Part shown: positions 42,088 through 50,832 of the stretch, piece by piece | Layout: every line of letters begins with the position of its first letter | Position numbering within the stretch: the first letter of the stretch is position 1 | Origin: Actinomycetes bacterium | GTDB taxonomy: Bacteria; Actinomycetota; Acidimicrobiia; Acidimicrobiales; RAAP-2 | Assembly (NCBI GenBank): GCA_021778895.1 | Contig: JAJYBR010000001.1 | Span: 124,001-188,000 of the forward strand | Length of the DNA: 64,000 nt | Direction of reading: 5' to 3' | The notes under the pieces: generated by a model | Seen by the model: only the letters and a program-made list of their open reading frames with translations | Database searches by the model: none | Told to the model about the DNA's origin: nothing | Program-made: the position numbers and the translations under genes

Positions 42088-42974
42088 TGCGCCCCTACGT
42101 CGCTGCGGGACCCCTTCACCTGGTGCTCGGCGCGCAGCGTCTCGATCTGCGCACGCGCGCACTGGTCATGGGCGTGCTGAATCGCACGCCCGACTCCTTC
42201 TACGCCCCGGCGGCGACCTTCGCCCTCGACGACCTGCTGTCCCGCGCCGACCTCCTCGTCGCCCAGGGCGCCGACGTGCTCGACGTCGGCGGGGTGAGGG
42301 CCGGACCGGGACCCGAGGTGTCGCCGGCCGAGGAGCTCGAGCGGGTCGTGCCCGTCGTCGAGGAGCTGCACCGGCGCTTCGACGTGCCCCTCAGCATCGA
42401 CACCTGGCGCGCGGAGGTGGCCGCCGCGTGTTTCGCGGTCGGGGCGGTCGTGGGCAACGACATCAGCGGATTCGCCGATCCCGACTACCTGCCGGTGGCC
42501 GCGCGCGCCGGCGCCACGGTTGTCGCCACCCACATCCGCCTGCGCCCGCGCGTGGCGGACCCCGAGCCGGTCTACGCCGACGTCACGGCCACCGTGCGGG
42601 ACTTCCTGATCGACCGCTGGCAACGGGCCCGGGCGGCCGGGGTGGGGGCCGAGCACGTGATCGTCGATGCCGGCCTGGACCTCGGCAAGACCGCGGCCCA
42701 CTCGGCGACGCTGCTGCGCGAGTCGGCCGCCCTGGCCCAGATCGGCCCGCCGCTGCTGCTGTCGGCCTCGAACAAGACGTTCCTCGGCGACCTCTTCGCG
42801 CTGGCGATCACCGAGCGGCGCGAGGCGTCGCTGGCCGCGGCCGCCGTGGGCGTCCTGGGCGGGTGCCGCGTCCTGCGGGTGCATGATGTGCTGGGCACGG
42901 TGCGTGTGCGCGACGTTCTGGCCCGCGTGCTGGCCGAGGCGGTCGAGGACGGTGCCGAGAGGGAGGTCGCGTGA
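42087..42974 (+). CDS. Dihydropteroate synthase-like protein (FolP2 type)
   Basis: A 295-residue TIM-barrel protein of the pterin-binding family: MGVLNRTPDSFY, DVGGVRAGPG, LSIDTWRAEVAAA, NDISGFADPD and RVHDV. Two catalytic blocks deviate from true FolP: the usual SRK near the end reads SNK (LLSASNKTFLG) and the MHMRG loop reads THIRLRP. The same substitutions are what I remember from mycobacterial FolP2, a paralogue that was reported not to act as dihydropteroate synthase. So the role is uncertain and a second folP would be expected elsewhere. Start GTG overlaps the thioredoxin stop; end overlaps holA by GTGA. Confidence 0.8.
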   Translation: MRPYVAAGPLHLVLGAQRLDLRTRALVMGVLNRTPDSFYAPAATFALDDLLSRADLLVAQGADVLDVGGVRAGPGPEVSPAEELERVVPVVEELHRRFDVPLSIDTWRAEVAAACFAVGAVVGNDISGFADPDYLPVAARAGATVVATHIRLRPRVADPEPVYADVTATVRDFLIDRWQRARAAGVGAEHVIVDAGLDLGKTAAHSATLLRESAALAQIGPPLLLSASNKTFLGDLFALAITERREASLAAAAVGVLGGCRVLRVHDVLGTVRVRDVLARVLAEAVEDGAEREVA

Positions 42975-44002
42975 TCTCGTCGGTCTGCGTCGTGGGAACC
43001 GATCCCACCATGGTCCACGATGAGCTGCACCGCCAGATCGCGGCCGCCCTCGAGGGGCTGGATCCCGCGACCGCGCTCGAGGACTTCACGGCGGGGACGG
43101 GAGAGGACGTCCTGGCGCGCGTCCTGGAGGCGCTGCGCACCCCGCCCTTCCTCGTCGACCACCGGGTGGTGGTGCTGCGCGAGGCCCAAGCGCTGACCCG
43201 CGACGCGGCCAGCGAGCTGCTCGAGTGGATGGCGTCGCCCACCCCCGCGGCGGTGCTGGTCGTGGGCGTCGTCGGCGCGCGCTCGGCGGCCCTGGCCCGC
43301 GGCGCCCAGTCGATGGTGGAGACGGCCGTCGGCACCCGGTCGACGGACCGCGCCGCCTACGTCCAGGGGCGCTTCGCCGACTACGGCCTCGTCGTGGAGA
43401 TGGTGGCGGCCCGGGCGGTGGCCGACGCCCTGGGCGACGACATGGCCCGAGTGGACCCGCTGGCCCGCACGTGTCTCGCCGTCTACGGACCCGGTCCGCG
43501 GCGCTTCGAGGAGATCGCCCCCTACGTCGGGGACGAGGGCGACGTTCCCGAGTGGGACCTGACGGACGCCATCGAGCGGGGGGACCTGCCCGCCGCCCTC
43601 GCCGTGGCGCGCCGGATGCTCGGCTCGGGCGCGCGCAGCGGCCTGCAGGTGGTCAACGCGCTGCAGCGCTTCGTGCTGCGCCTGGCGCGCCTGGACGGCG
43701 CCGGACTGTCACGCCCCGAAGAGGCGGCATCGGTGCTCGGCATCAGTGCCTATCCGGCAGGCAAGGCCCTGGCGACCAGCCACCGTCTGGGCAGCGCGCG
43801 GATCGCCGAGGCGGTGCACCTGGTGGCTCGGGCCGATCTGGACCTCAAGGGAGGCGCGACCTTCGGGAGTCGAGGGGAGACGGGGGACTGGGATGCGACC
43901 GACCTCACCGTGATCGAGGTGCTGGTCGCGCGTCTGGCGCGACTCGTGGGCGCGCGCCCGGGTGCGGCTAGCGCTCGTCGGCGGCGGACTGCTGGGCGTT
44001 GA
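42971..44002 (+). CDS. holA: DNA polymerase III delta subunit
   Basis: A 343-residue HolA-like clamp-loader subunit. The AAA+-fold N-terminus lacks a Walker A motif, as expected for delta; [35 protein letters not shown] is the conserved central block, [23 protein letters not shown] and [19 protein letters not shown] the C-terminal collar. It opens the sliding clamp during loading. Order holA then convergent rpsT is a classic bacterial pair. The 3' end overlaps rpsT by 35 bp on the other strand. Confidence 0.92.
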   Translation: MISSVCVVGTDPTMVHDELHRQIAAALEGLDPATALEDFTAGTGEDVLARVLEALRTPPFLVDHRVVVLREAQALTRDAASELLEWMASPTPAAVLVVGVVGARSAALARGAQSMVETAVGTRSTDRAAYVQGRFADYGLVVEMVAARAVADALGDDMARVDPLARTCLAVYGPGPRRFEEIAPYVGDEGDVPEWDLTDAIERGDLPAALAVARRMLGSGARSGLQVVNALQRFVLRLARLDGAGLSRPEEAASVLGISAYPAGKALATSHRLGSARIAEAVHLVARADLDLKGGATFGSRGETGDWDATDLTVIEVLVARLARLVGARPGAASARRRRTAGR

Positions 44003-44240
44003 GACGCCGCATCAGCCCGCTCTTGCGGTTGGCCGCCTGGTTCTTGTGGATGATCCCCTTGGCGGCCGCCATGTCGATGCGCTTGATGGCCACCGCCAGC
44101 GCCGCCGCCTCGTCCTCGGTGCCCTGAGCACGCGTCGCGGTCTTGATGCGCGTGCGCAGCTCGGACTTGACGGCCTTGTTGCGCTCGCGCGCCTCCTCAT
44201 TGGTGCGGTTGCGCTTGATCTGGCTCTTGATGTTGGCCAC
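43968..44240 (-). CDS. rpsT: 30S ribosomal protein S20
   Basis: A 90-residue S20, basic and helical: [22 protein letters not shown] at the start and [29 protein letters not shown] near the end. GTG at 44240 is taken because the mature family begins (M)ANIKSQ and GAGG sits 8 nt upstream; the ATG at 44258 would add six odd residues. It binds 16S rRNA in the 30S body. Confidence 0.97.
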   Translation of the reverse strand: MANIKSQIKRNRTNEEARERNKAVKSELRTRIKTATRAQGTEDEAAALAVAIKRIDMAAAKGIIHKNQAANRKSGLMRRLNAQQSAADER

Positions 44241-44260
44241 GGAGGAAACCTCGTTCATTC

Positions 44261-44266
44261 ACGGTA
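44261..44266 (-). promoter_or_regulatory. -10-like box TACCGT of rpsT
   Basis: Minus-strand TACCGT 20 nt before the GTG at 44240, with the GAGG site in the short leader. Confidence 0.35.
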
Positions 44267-44321
44267 CACGGGGGCCTCGTAAGGCTAGCAGGCCGGGACG
44301 GTCCAGCGACCAGAGGGCCAG

Positions 44322-44327
44322 TAGCCT
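44322..44327 (+). promoter_or_regulatory. -10 box TAGCCT of lepA
   Basis: TAGCCT with 9 nt to the GTG at 44337; the longest spacer of the set. Confidence 0.5.
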
Positions 44328-44336
44328 GGCTGCACC

Positions 44337-46139
44337 GTGAGCACGACGCCGACCATCGACCCGGGGCGTATCCGGAACTTCTCGATCATCTCGCACGTCG
44401 ATCACGGCAAGTCGACCCTGTCGGACCGGATCCTCGAGATCACCGGGGCCGTCGACCCCCGCCTGATGCGGGCCCAGTACCTCGACTCGATGGACATCGA
44501 GCGCGAGCGGGGCATCACCATCAAGGCTCAGAACGTCCGGGTCCTCTTCGAGGGGCACATCCTGCAGCTGATCGATACGCCCGGCCACGTGGACTTCGGC
44601 TACGAGGTGTCGCGCTCGCTGGCCGCCTGCGAGGGGGCGATCCTGCTGGTCGACGCCAGCCAGGGCATCCAGGCCCAGACGCTGGCCAACTGCTACCAGG
44701 CCCTGGAGCATGACCTGGAGATCATCGCGGTGCTCAACAAGATCGACCTGCCCGCGGCGGACCCCGAGCGCTGCATCGACGAGCTCGAGCGGGTGCTGGG
44801 CCTGCCGGGCGACGAGGTCCTGTCGATCTCGGCCAAGACCGGGCAGGGCGTGGCCGAGCTGCTCGAGGCCGTCATCGCGCGCATCCCCGCCCCCGGTGGC
44901 CGTGCCGACGCCCCGCTGCGGGCCCTGGTGTTCGACTCGGTCTACGACCAGTACCGCGGCGTCGTCAGCTCGGTGCGCGTCGTCGAGGGGATCTTGCGCT
45001 CGGGCACCCGGGTCCGCATGATGCAGGCGGGCGACACCCACGACGTCGAGGAGATCGGCGTGCGCACGCCGGACATGGTGCCGGTCGACCAGCTCGGACC
45101 GGGCGAGGTGGGCTATCTCATCGCCGGCATCAAGGACGTCAGCGGGGCCCGCTCGGGCGAGACCGTGACCGACGCCGTCCATCCCGCGCCCGCGCCCCTC
45201 GAGGGGTACCAGGACCCCAAGCCCATGGTCTTCTGCGGGATCTACCCGATCGACGGCGACGACCTGCCGGACCTGCGCGACTCGCTCGAGAAGCTCAAGC
45301 TCAACGACGCGGCCGTCACCTTCGAGCCCGAGACCAGCCGGGCCCTGGGCTTCGGCTTCCGCTGCGGATTCCTCGGCCTGCTCCACATGGAGATCGTCCG
45401 CGAGCGGCTCGAGCGCGAGTTCGGGCTGTCCCTGATCGCGACGGCGCCTTCGGTCGTGTACCGGGCGTTCCTGTCCGACGGGACCGAGCGGGACATCGAC
45501 AACCCGACGGACCTGCCCGACCCCAGCCGCCTCGACCACATCGACGAGCCGATGCTGGCGATCTCCATCCTGACCCCGGCCGAGTACCTGGGCGCCGTCA
45601 TGGACCTGTGCCAGTCGCGCCGCGCCGAGATGACCAAGATGGACTACCTCTCGACCGAGCGCGTGGAGCTGCGCTACACGATCCCCCTGGCCGAGGTCGT
45701 GATCGACTTCTTCGACGCACTGAAGAGCCGGACCAAGGGCTACGCCAGCCTGGACTACGAGCCCCACGGCTACGTGACGTCGCCGCTGGTCCGCGTCGAC
45801 GTGCTCATCAACCACGAGCCGGTCGACGCCTTCTCGACCATCGTGCACCGGGCCAACGCCGACTACTACGGGCGCAAGATGGTCGAGCGGCTGCGCGCCT
45901 TGATCCCGCGCCAGATGTTCGACGTGCCGATCCAGGCCGCCGTGGGCGGGCGGGTCATCGCCCGCGAGACGGTCAAGGCGCGCCGCAAGGACGTGCTGGC
46001 CAAGTGCTACGGCGGGGACATCACTCGCAAGCGCAAGCTGCTCGAGAAGCAGAAGGAAGGCAAGAAGCGCATGAAGAACCTGGGTCGCGTCGAGGTCCCC
46101 CAGGAGGCCTTCGTGGCGGCCCTGCGCCTCGAGGAGTGA
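44337..46139 (+). CDS. lepA: Elongation factor 4 (LepA)
   Basis: A 600-residue translational GTPase: G1 [10 protein letters not shown]2 region [11 protein letters not shown]3 [12 protein letters not shown]4 NKIDLP. After the EF-Tu-like domain come the EF-G-like domain and the LepA-specific C-terminal domain ending in [19 protein letters not shown], all of normal length. LepA rescues stalled or misassembled ribosomes and back-translocates them. It is followed after 48 bp by hrcA, the usual actinobacterial order lepA-(hemW)-hrcA-dnaJ2; here hemW is located elsewhere (58910). Confidence 0.98.
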   Translation: MSTTPTIDPGRIRNFSIISHVDHGKSTLSDRILEITGAVDPRLMRAQYLDSMDIERERGITIKAQNVRVLFEGHILQLIDTPGHVDFGYEVSRSLAACEGAILLVDASQGIQAQTLANCYQALEHDLEIIAVLNKIDLPAADPERCIDELERVLGLPGDEVLSISAKTGQGVAELLEAVIARIPAPGGRADAPLRALVFDSVYDQYRGVVSSVRVVEGILRSGTRVRMMQAGDTHDVEEIGVRTPDMVPVDQLGPGEVGYLIAGIKDVSGARSGETVTDAVHPAPAPLEGYQDPKPMVFCGIYPIDGDDLPDLRDSLEKLKLNDAAVTFEPETSRALGFGFRCGFLGLLHMEIVRERLEREFGLSLIATAPSVVYRAFLSDGTERDIDNPTDLPDPSRLDHIDEPMLAISILTPAEYLGAVMDLCQSRRAEMTKMDYLSTERVELRYTIPLAEVVIDFFDALKSRTKGYASLDYEPHGYVTSPLVRVDVLINHEPVDAFSTIVHRANADYYGRKMVERLRALIPRQMFDVPIQAAVGGRVIARETVKARRKDVLAKCYGGDITRKRKLLEKQKEGKKRMKNLGRVEVPQEAFVAALRLEE

Positions 46140-46149
46140 CCGCCGGCCC

Positions 46150-46174
46150 TGGCACTCGGTAGAATCGAGTGCCA
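46150..46174 (+). promoter_or_regulatory. CIRCE operator (HrcA binding site) with embedded -10 box
   Basis: A perfect 8-bp inverted repeat TGGCACTC / GAGTGCCA with a 9-nt spacer, the exact CIRCE layout (GCACTC-N9-GAGTGC core). The spacer contains TAGAAT (46160-46165), a -10 box like those of the neighbouring genes, so HrcA bound here would directly block polymerase. Right arm ends 13 bp before the hrcA ATG. Confidence 0.92.
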
Positions 46175-46187
46175 ACAAGGAGGTGCC

Positions 46188-47234
46188 ATGGCCCGTCGCT
46201 CGGCGCGCAAGCCGACTGCGCCCCAAGATCTGGACGCGCGCAAGGCCACCATCCTCGAGACCGTCGTGCGCGAGCACATCGACTCGGCCCAGCCGGTGGG
46301 ATCGTCGTCAGTGGCCGCCCACAGCGACCTGGCCGTCTCGTCGGCGACCGTGCGCTCCGAGATGCTGGCCCTGGAGCGTGAGGGCTACCTGGTCCAGCCC
46401 CACACGTCGGCGGGCCGGGTGCCTACCGAGAAGGGGTACCGCTACTTCGTCGACCACCTGCACGAGGGGGTCGTGGGCGAGATCGAGCAGCACCAGATCA
46501 CCGACTTCTTCGCCCACGTGCGCGGCGAGGTCGAGGGCCTGTTCTCGCGCACCTCGTCGCTGCTCTCCCAGCTGACCCACTACACCTCGGTGGTGGTCTC
46601 CTCGGCCGGCTCGCGCACACCGATCGCGTCGTCCCAGCTGGTGAGCCTGGACGCGCGCCACCAGCTGCTGGTCACCGTCTTCACCGACGGCACCGTGACC
46701 AAGCACAGCGTGTACCCCACCTTCGACGCCTCCTACGCCGAGGTGGCCGAGGCCTCGCGCCAGCTCAACGCCCTGCTGCTGGGCACCCAGCTCGACGACC
46801 GGCTCGAGGTGCCCTCGCGCAGCGACCACGTGGCGGCCCTGGTGCGCGACTCGGTGGCCACGCTGCACGCCGAGGTGCCCACGCGCGAAGGCGAGCAGCT
46901 CTTCATCGCCGGGTCCTCGCGGGTGGCCGAGTCCTTCGACGGCGTCGAGACCGTGCGCCAGGTGCTCTCCATCCTCGAGCAGGAACTCCTCGTCGTGTCG
47001 CTGGTCCAGGACATCCTCGAGCGCGGCCAGAGCGTGGCGATCGGATCCGAGAGCGGGGTGGCCCCCCTGGCCTCGTGCGCCATCGTCGTGGCCCCCGTGA
47101 CGGTCGAGGGGCAGGCGGTGGGCGCGGTCGGCCTGCTCGGCCCCACCCGGATGAAGTACGGCGAGGCCATGGCCACCGCCCGGGCGGTCTCCCAGGAGCT
47201 GACCCAGCACCTGGAGGGCCACGAGCGTGACTAG
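46188..47234 (+). CDS. hrcA: Heat-inducible transcription repressor HrcA
   Basis: A 348-residue HrcA. Winged-helix N-terminus with ILETVVREHIDSAQPVGSSSV and SSATVRSEMLALEREGYLVQPHTSAGRVPTEKGYRYFVD, followed by the GAF-like inserted dimerisation domain and the C-terminal IGSESGVAPLASCAIVVAP and GLLGPTRMKYGEAMATARAVSQEL blocks. It represses chaperone genes through CIRCE and needs GroEL activity to fold. ATG with AAGGAGG 3 nt upstream. Autoregulation through the CIRCE in front is expected. It overlaps dnaJ by 8 bp. Confidence 0.97.
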   Translation: MARRSARKPTAPQDLDARKATILETVVREHIDSAQPVGSSSVAAHSDLAVSSATVRSEMLALEREGYLVQPHTSAGRVPTEKGYRYFVDHLHEGVVGEIEQHQITDFFAHVRGEVEGLFSRTSSLLSQLTHYTSVVVSSAGSRTPIASSQLVSLDARHQLLVTVFTDGTVTKHSVYPTFDASYAEVAEASRQLNALLLGTQLDDRLEVPSRSDHVAALVRDSVATLHAEVPTREGEQLFIAGSSRVAESFDGVETVRQVLSILEQELLVVSLVQDILERGQSVAIGSESGVAPLASCAIVVAPVTVEGQAVGAVGLLGPTRMKYGEAMATARAVSQELTQHLEGHERD

Positions 47235-48321
47235 TCCCGACCTCTACGAGATCCTGGGCGTCGAGCCCACGGCCTCGGCCGATGAGCTGAAGCGCGCCTA
47301 CCGGCGCCTGGCCCGCCAGTACCATCCCGATGCCAACCCCGACGACCCGGGTGCCGAGGCCCGCTTCAAGGACATCTCCCAGGCCTACGAGATCCTCTCG
47401 GACCCCGAGCGGCGCGCCAACTACGACCGCTTCGGGGCCGACGTGGGCGCCGGCGGCAACCCCTTCGGCGCGGGCTCGGTGCAAGACATCTTCGACATGT
47501 TCTTCGGGTCCATGGGCCACAATCCGACCCGTCGCGGCCCCCAAGCCGGGCCCGACGCCGAGATGGGCGTCGAGATCACGCTGGAGGAGGCGGCCTTCGG
47601 GGCGACCAAGGAGATCACCGCGAGCCTGGCCCAGCGCTGCCCGACGTGCACGGGAACGGGCGCGGCACCGGGAACCGCCGCCACGTCGTGTGGCGAGTGC
47701 GGCGGTCTCGGGGAGGTCCGCCGGGTGCGCAACTCCATCCTCGGCCAGATGATGACGACGTCGACGTGCCCGCGCTGCGGAGGCTTCGGGACGCTGATCG
47801 AGAGTCCCTGCCCGACGTGTCGGGGCGACGGACGCACCGTGGCGCCGGTGACCATGACGATCCAGATCCCGGCCGGGGTCGAGGACGGCTCCACGATGCG
47901 CTTGGCGGATCGGGGTCCGGCCGGGCCGCGCGGCGGGCCCCCGGGGCGTCTCTTCGTCCACCTGCGCGTGGCGCCCGATGACCGCTTCGTGCGCGACGGT
48001 GACGACCTGCACCACCAGGCCCACCTCGCCTTCACCCAGGCGGCTCTCGGCACGACCGTCGAGGTGCCCACGCTGCGCGGGACGCTCAGCATCGAGGTTC
48101 CCGCCGGCAGCGCCCCCGGCGCCGTCCAGCGGATCCGCCACGAGGGGGTGACCCACCTGCACGGCCGCGGGCGGGGCGATCTCTACGTGCACCTCATGGT
48201 CGACGTGCCCGGTGAGCTCGACGAGAAGTCCGAAGCCCTGTTGCGCGAGCTGGCCGCACATCGCGGCGAGCCGGTCGCCGAGCCGGCCGGCGGGCTCTTC
48301 CGGCGCCGGTCGAAGCGGTGA
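47227..48321 (+). CDS. dnaJ: Chaperone DnaJ (DnaJ2, HrcA-linked)
   Basis: A 364-residue type I J protein: J domain 1-65 with HPD at 33-35, a short Gly/Phe segment (GAGGNPFGAGS), four zinc-finger repeats CPTCTGTG, CGECGGLG, CPRCGGFG, CPTCRGDG, then the substrate-binding domains and a C-terminus. It stimulates DnaK ATPase and delivers clients. Actinobacteria usually have two dnaJ genes, one with dnaK and this HrcA-linked one. GTG start lies inside hrcA; stop overlaps rsmE by GTGA, so hrcA-dnaJ-rsmE is one translational unit. Confidence 0.97.
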   Translation: MTSPDLYEILGVEPTASADELKRAYRRLARQYHPDANPDDPGAEARFKDISQAYEILSDPERRANYDRFGADVGAGGNPFGAGSVQDIFDMFFGSMGHNPTRRGPQAGPDAEMGVEITLEEAAFGATKEITASLAQRCPTCTGTGAAPGTAATSCGECGGLGEVRRVRNSILGQMMTTSTCPRCGGFGTLIESPCPTCRGDGRTVAPVTMTIQIPAGVEDGSTMRLADRGPAGPRGGPPGRLFVHLRVAPDDRFVRDGDDLHHQAHLAFTQAALGTTVEVPTLRGTLSIEVPAGSAPGAVQRIRHEGVTHLHGRGRGDLYVHLMVDVPGELDEKSEALLRELAAHRGEPVAEPAGGLFRRRSKR

Positions 48322-48983
48322 GCGACACTCGTCGCCTCGCGCTGGCCCAGTTCTTCGTCGACGACCCGGCCGAGCCCCGGCTCGCCGAGCCCGACGACCA
48401 CCACCTGCGTCGCGTGCTGCGGGCTCGGCCCGGCGAGCAGGTCGTCGTGTGCGACGGGCGTGGGCGCTGGGCCCTGGCGACGGTGCAACCGAGCGGGCTC
48501 GAGCTGGCGAGCGACGTCCGCGCCGACGCGGCCCCGCGCGACACGACGCTCTACCTGGCACCCTTGAAGGGCGATCGAAGTGAGTGGGCGGTCGCCAAGG
48601 CGACCGAACTGGGCGTCGCGCGGGTGGTGCCGCTGCGCACCACGCGCGGGGTCGTGCGCCTCGACGCTGCGCTCGAGGCGCGACTGGTCCAGCGCTGGGC
48701 CCGCGTGGCCCGGGAGGCCGCGGCGCAGGCGCGGCGCACGCACCTGATCGACATCGGTCCTGCGACCAGTGTCGCCGACGTGCCGGCGTCCGTCGTCGTG
48801 GCGGACTTTGGAGGCGAGCGTCCCTGGTCCCTCGTCGACGCCGTGGCCATCGGGCCCGAGGGGGGGTGGGCACCCGACGAGTGGGACGCCGCGCGGCCCC
48901 GCACCGCCTTGGGTGAGCTGGTCCTGCGGGCCGAGACGGCGGCCGTGGCGGCCGCTACCCTGATGACTCTCGGATGTGGTTGA
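48318..48983 (+). CDS. rsmE: 16S rRNA (uracil1498-N3)-methyltransferase RsmE
   Basis: A 221-residue SPOUT methyltransferase with N-terminal PUA-like part (DDHHLRRVLRARPGEQVVVCDGRG), LAPLKGDRSEWAVAKATELGV, and the SAM knot AIGPEGGWAPDEWD and LRAETAAVAAATLM. It methylates U1498 of 16S rRNA. Slightly shorter than the 240-250 typical of the family but with all motifs. Ends 48 bp before the HIT gene. Confidence 0.95.
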   Translation: MSDTRRLALAQFFVDDPAEPRLAEPDDHHLRRVLRARPGEQVVVCDGRGRWALATVQPSGLELASDVRADAAPRDTTLYLAPLKGDRSEWAVAKATELGVARVVPLRTTRGVVRLDAALEARLVQRWARVAREAAAQARRTHLIDIGPATSVADVPASVVVADFGGERPWSLVDAVAIGPEGGWAPDEWDAARPRTALGELVLRAETAAVAAATLMTLGCG

Positions 48984-49031
48984 CGGCGGCGCCGGCGATG
49001 GCGGAAAGTAGGTAATGATGAGGGGACGTCG

Positions 49032-49376
49032 ATGAGTGAGTGCCTCTTCTGCAAGATCGTGGACGGCACCATCCCGGCCGCGATCGTCGCCGAGAGCGAG
49101 CGCGCACTGGCCTTCTACGACGTCGCCCCCCAGGCACCCGTGCACGTCCTGGTCATCCCGAAGGAGCACATCACCAGTGCCGACGAGGTCGCGAGCGACC
49201 ACGGCGGCGTGGTGGACGACCTGATCATGCTGGCCCAGCGCGTCATGGACGACGAGGGCGTGCGCCAGCAGGGCTACCGGCTCGTGCTGAACGTGGGACC
49301 GGACGCGCAGATGTCCGTGGCCCACCTCCACCTCCACGTCCTGGGCGGCCGTCGCCTGGAGTGGCCCCCCGGATGA
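49032..49376 (+). CDS. HIT family (histidine triad) nucleotide-binding protein
   Basis: A 114-residue Hint-type protein: CLFCKIVDGTIPA, FYDVAPQAPVHVLVIPKEHI and the triad AHLHLHVLGG. These hydrolyse adenosine phosphoramidates or AMP-lysine. Two Cys in CLFC plus His may hold zinc. GAGGGG precedes the ATG by 6 nt. The stop overlaps phoH (ATGA), starting a run of four coupled genes to era. Confidence 0.95.
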   Translation: MSECLFCKIVDGTIPAAIVAESERALAFYDVAPQAPVHVLVIPKEHITSADEVASDHGGVVDDLIMLAQRVMDDEGVRQQGYRLVLNVGPDAQMSVAHLHLHVLGGRRLEWPPG

Positions 49377-50335
49377 CCGTGGACGATCCGGCGGCGCCCG
49401 TCCGGACCGCGAAGACGACCGTGGGCAGCCTCGAAGTCTTGGCGGGACTGCTCGGCCCGCGCGACGAACACCTGCGCGTCATCGAGCGCGCCTATCCGGA
49501 CGCGCGCATCTCGGTGCACGGCAACGAGATCGCCGTGGCCGGACCGGATGCGACCACGATCCTGCGTCTCTTCGACGAGCTGGTGCTGGTCCTGGAGTCG
49601 GGCCAGGCGCTGGACCCGGCCAAGATCTCGCGCACCATCGACATGGTGAACGACGACCTGCGGCCCAGCGAGGTGCTGGGCCACGAGGTCGTGCGCGGGC
49701 TGCGGGGCAAGCCCGTGCGCCCCACGACCGCCGGCCAGAAGCGCTACGCCGACGCCATCGAGGCGGCGACGGTCACCTTCGCCATCGGGCCCGCCGGCAC
49801 CGGCAAGAGCTACCTGGCGGTGGCCGCCGCGGTCCAGGCCCTCCAGGTCCGGCGCGTCCAGCGCATCGTGCTGACGCGTCCGGCCGTGGAGGCGGGCGAG
49901 CGGCTCGGCTTCTTGCCCGGGGACCTGATGGCCAAGGTCGACCCGTACCTGCGGCCGCTCTACGACGCCCTCTACGACATGCTCGGACCCGAGGGGACCC
50001 AGCGGCTCATCGCCAACGGCTCCATCGAGGTGGTCCCCCTGGCCTTCATGCGCGGGCGCACCCTCAATGACTCCTTCATCATCTTGGACGAGGCGCAGAA
50101 CACCACGCCCGAGCAGATGAAGATGTTCCTCACCCGCATCGGGTTCAACGCCAAGGCCGTGATCACCGGGGACGTCACGCAGATCGACCTGAGCGGCCAC
50201 GAGAGCGGCATGGACCGCATCGAGGCGATCCTGCACGATGTCGAGGGCGTGCGCTTCGTCCATCTGGGTCGGCGTGACGTCGTGCGGGCGCGGATCGTGG
50301 CCGACATTGTCGCCGCCTACGAGGAGCACGGGTGA
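49373..50335 (+). CDS. phoH: PhoH family ATPase
   Basis: A 320-residue PhoH-like protein: an N-terminal KH-like part (RISVHGNEIAVAGPDA), Walker A GPAGTGKS (139-146), Walker B FIILDEAQN and TRIGFNAKAVITGDVTQIDL. It is the ybeZ type, associated with YbeY in rRNA processing and with RNA helicase-like activity. Context phoH-ybeY-corC-era is the universal order. ATGA overlap with the HIT gene. Confidence 0.96.
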   Translation: MTVDDPAAPVRTAKTTVGSLEVLAGLLGPRDEHLRVIERAYPDARISVHGNEIAVAGPDATTILRLFDELVLVLESGQALDPAKISRTIDMVNDDLRPSEVLGHEVVRGLRGKPVRPTTAGQKRYADAIEAATVTFAIGPAGTGKSYLAVAAAVQALQVRRVQRIVLTRPAVEAGERLGFLPGDLMAKVDPYLRPLYDALYDMLGPEGTQRLIANGSIEVVPLAFMRGRTLNDSFIILDEAQNTTPEQMKMFLTRIGFNAKAVITGDVTQIDLSGHESGMDRIEAILHDVEGVRFVHLGRRDVVRARIVADIVAAYEEHG

Positions 50336-50832
50336 TCGACATCTTCACCGCCGACGAGCAGCGCGACGTCGCGCTCGACCTGGAGCGCTGGAGCGAGCTC
50401 GCGCGCGCCGCCCTCGACGACGAGGGCGTGCGCGGCCTCGTCGAGGTGTCCCTGATCTTCACCGACGAGGTCACGATGGCGGGCATGAACATGCAGTTCA
50501 TGGGCAAGCCCGGCCCGACCGACGTCTTGAGCTTCCCGATCGACGGGGAGCCGGAGCCCGGCGGCCGCTCACCCGACAGCGGGGGCACCGGGCCGGGCGA
50601 TCCCCCCACGTCGGACATCCCGCAGCTCCTCGGCGACATCGTGGTGTGCCCGGCCGTGGCCGCGCGCAACGCGGTCGATCACGAGCAGACCACCGAGGAC
50701 GAGATTGCGCTGCTCATCGTCCACGGGGTGCTGCACCTGCTCGGCTGGGACCACGAGATCGACGAGGAGGCCGAGCGCATGGAGCAGCGCGAGCGCGAGC
50801 TGCTGGCTCGCCACTACCGCACACGGCCGTGA
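50332..50832 (+). CDS. ybeY: Endoribonuclease YbeY
   Basis: A 166-residue YbeY: zinc site HGVLHLLGWDHEIDEE (His131, His135, His141) and the preceding SFPID strand and GDIVVCP block. Needed for 16S rRNA 3' maturation and late ribosome quality control. Residues 72-95 (EPEPGGRSPDSGGTGPGDPP) are a loop insertion rich in Pro/Gly relative to typical family members. GTGA overlaps at both ends. Confidence 0.95.
   Translation: MIDIFTADEQRDVALDLERWSELARAALDDEGVRGLVEVSLIFTDEVTMAGMNMQFMGKPGPTDVLSFPIDGEPEPGGRSPDSGGTGPGDPPTSDIPQLLGDIVVCPAVAARNAVDHEQTTEDEIALLIVHGVLHLLGWDHEIDEEAERMEQRERELLARHYRTRP

Noticed and set aside
48980..49016. TTGACG ... TAGGTAAT as a sigma-70 promoter for the HIT gene
   Set aside because: The spacing between the two elements (23 bp) is too long for a standard promoter, so I did not list it.
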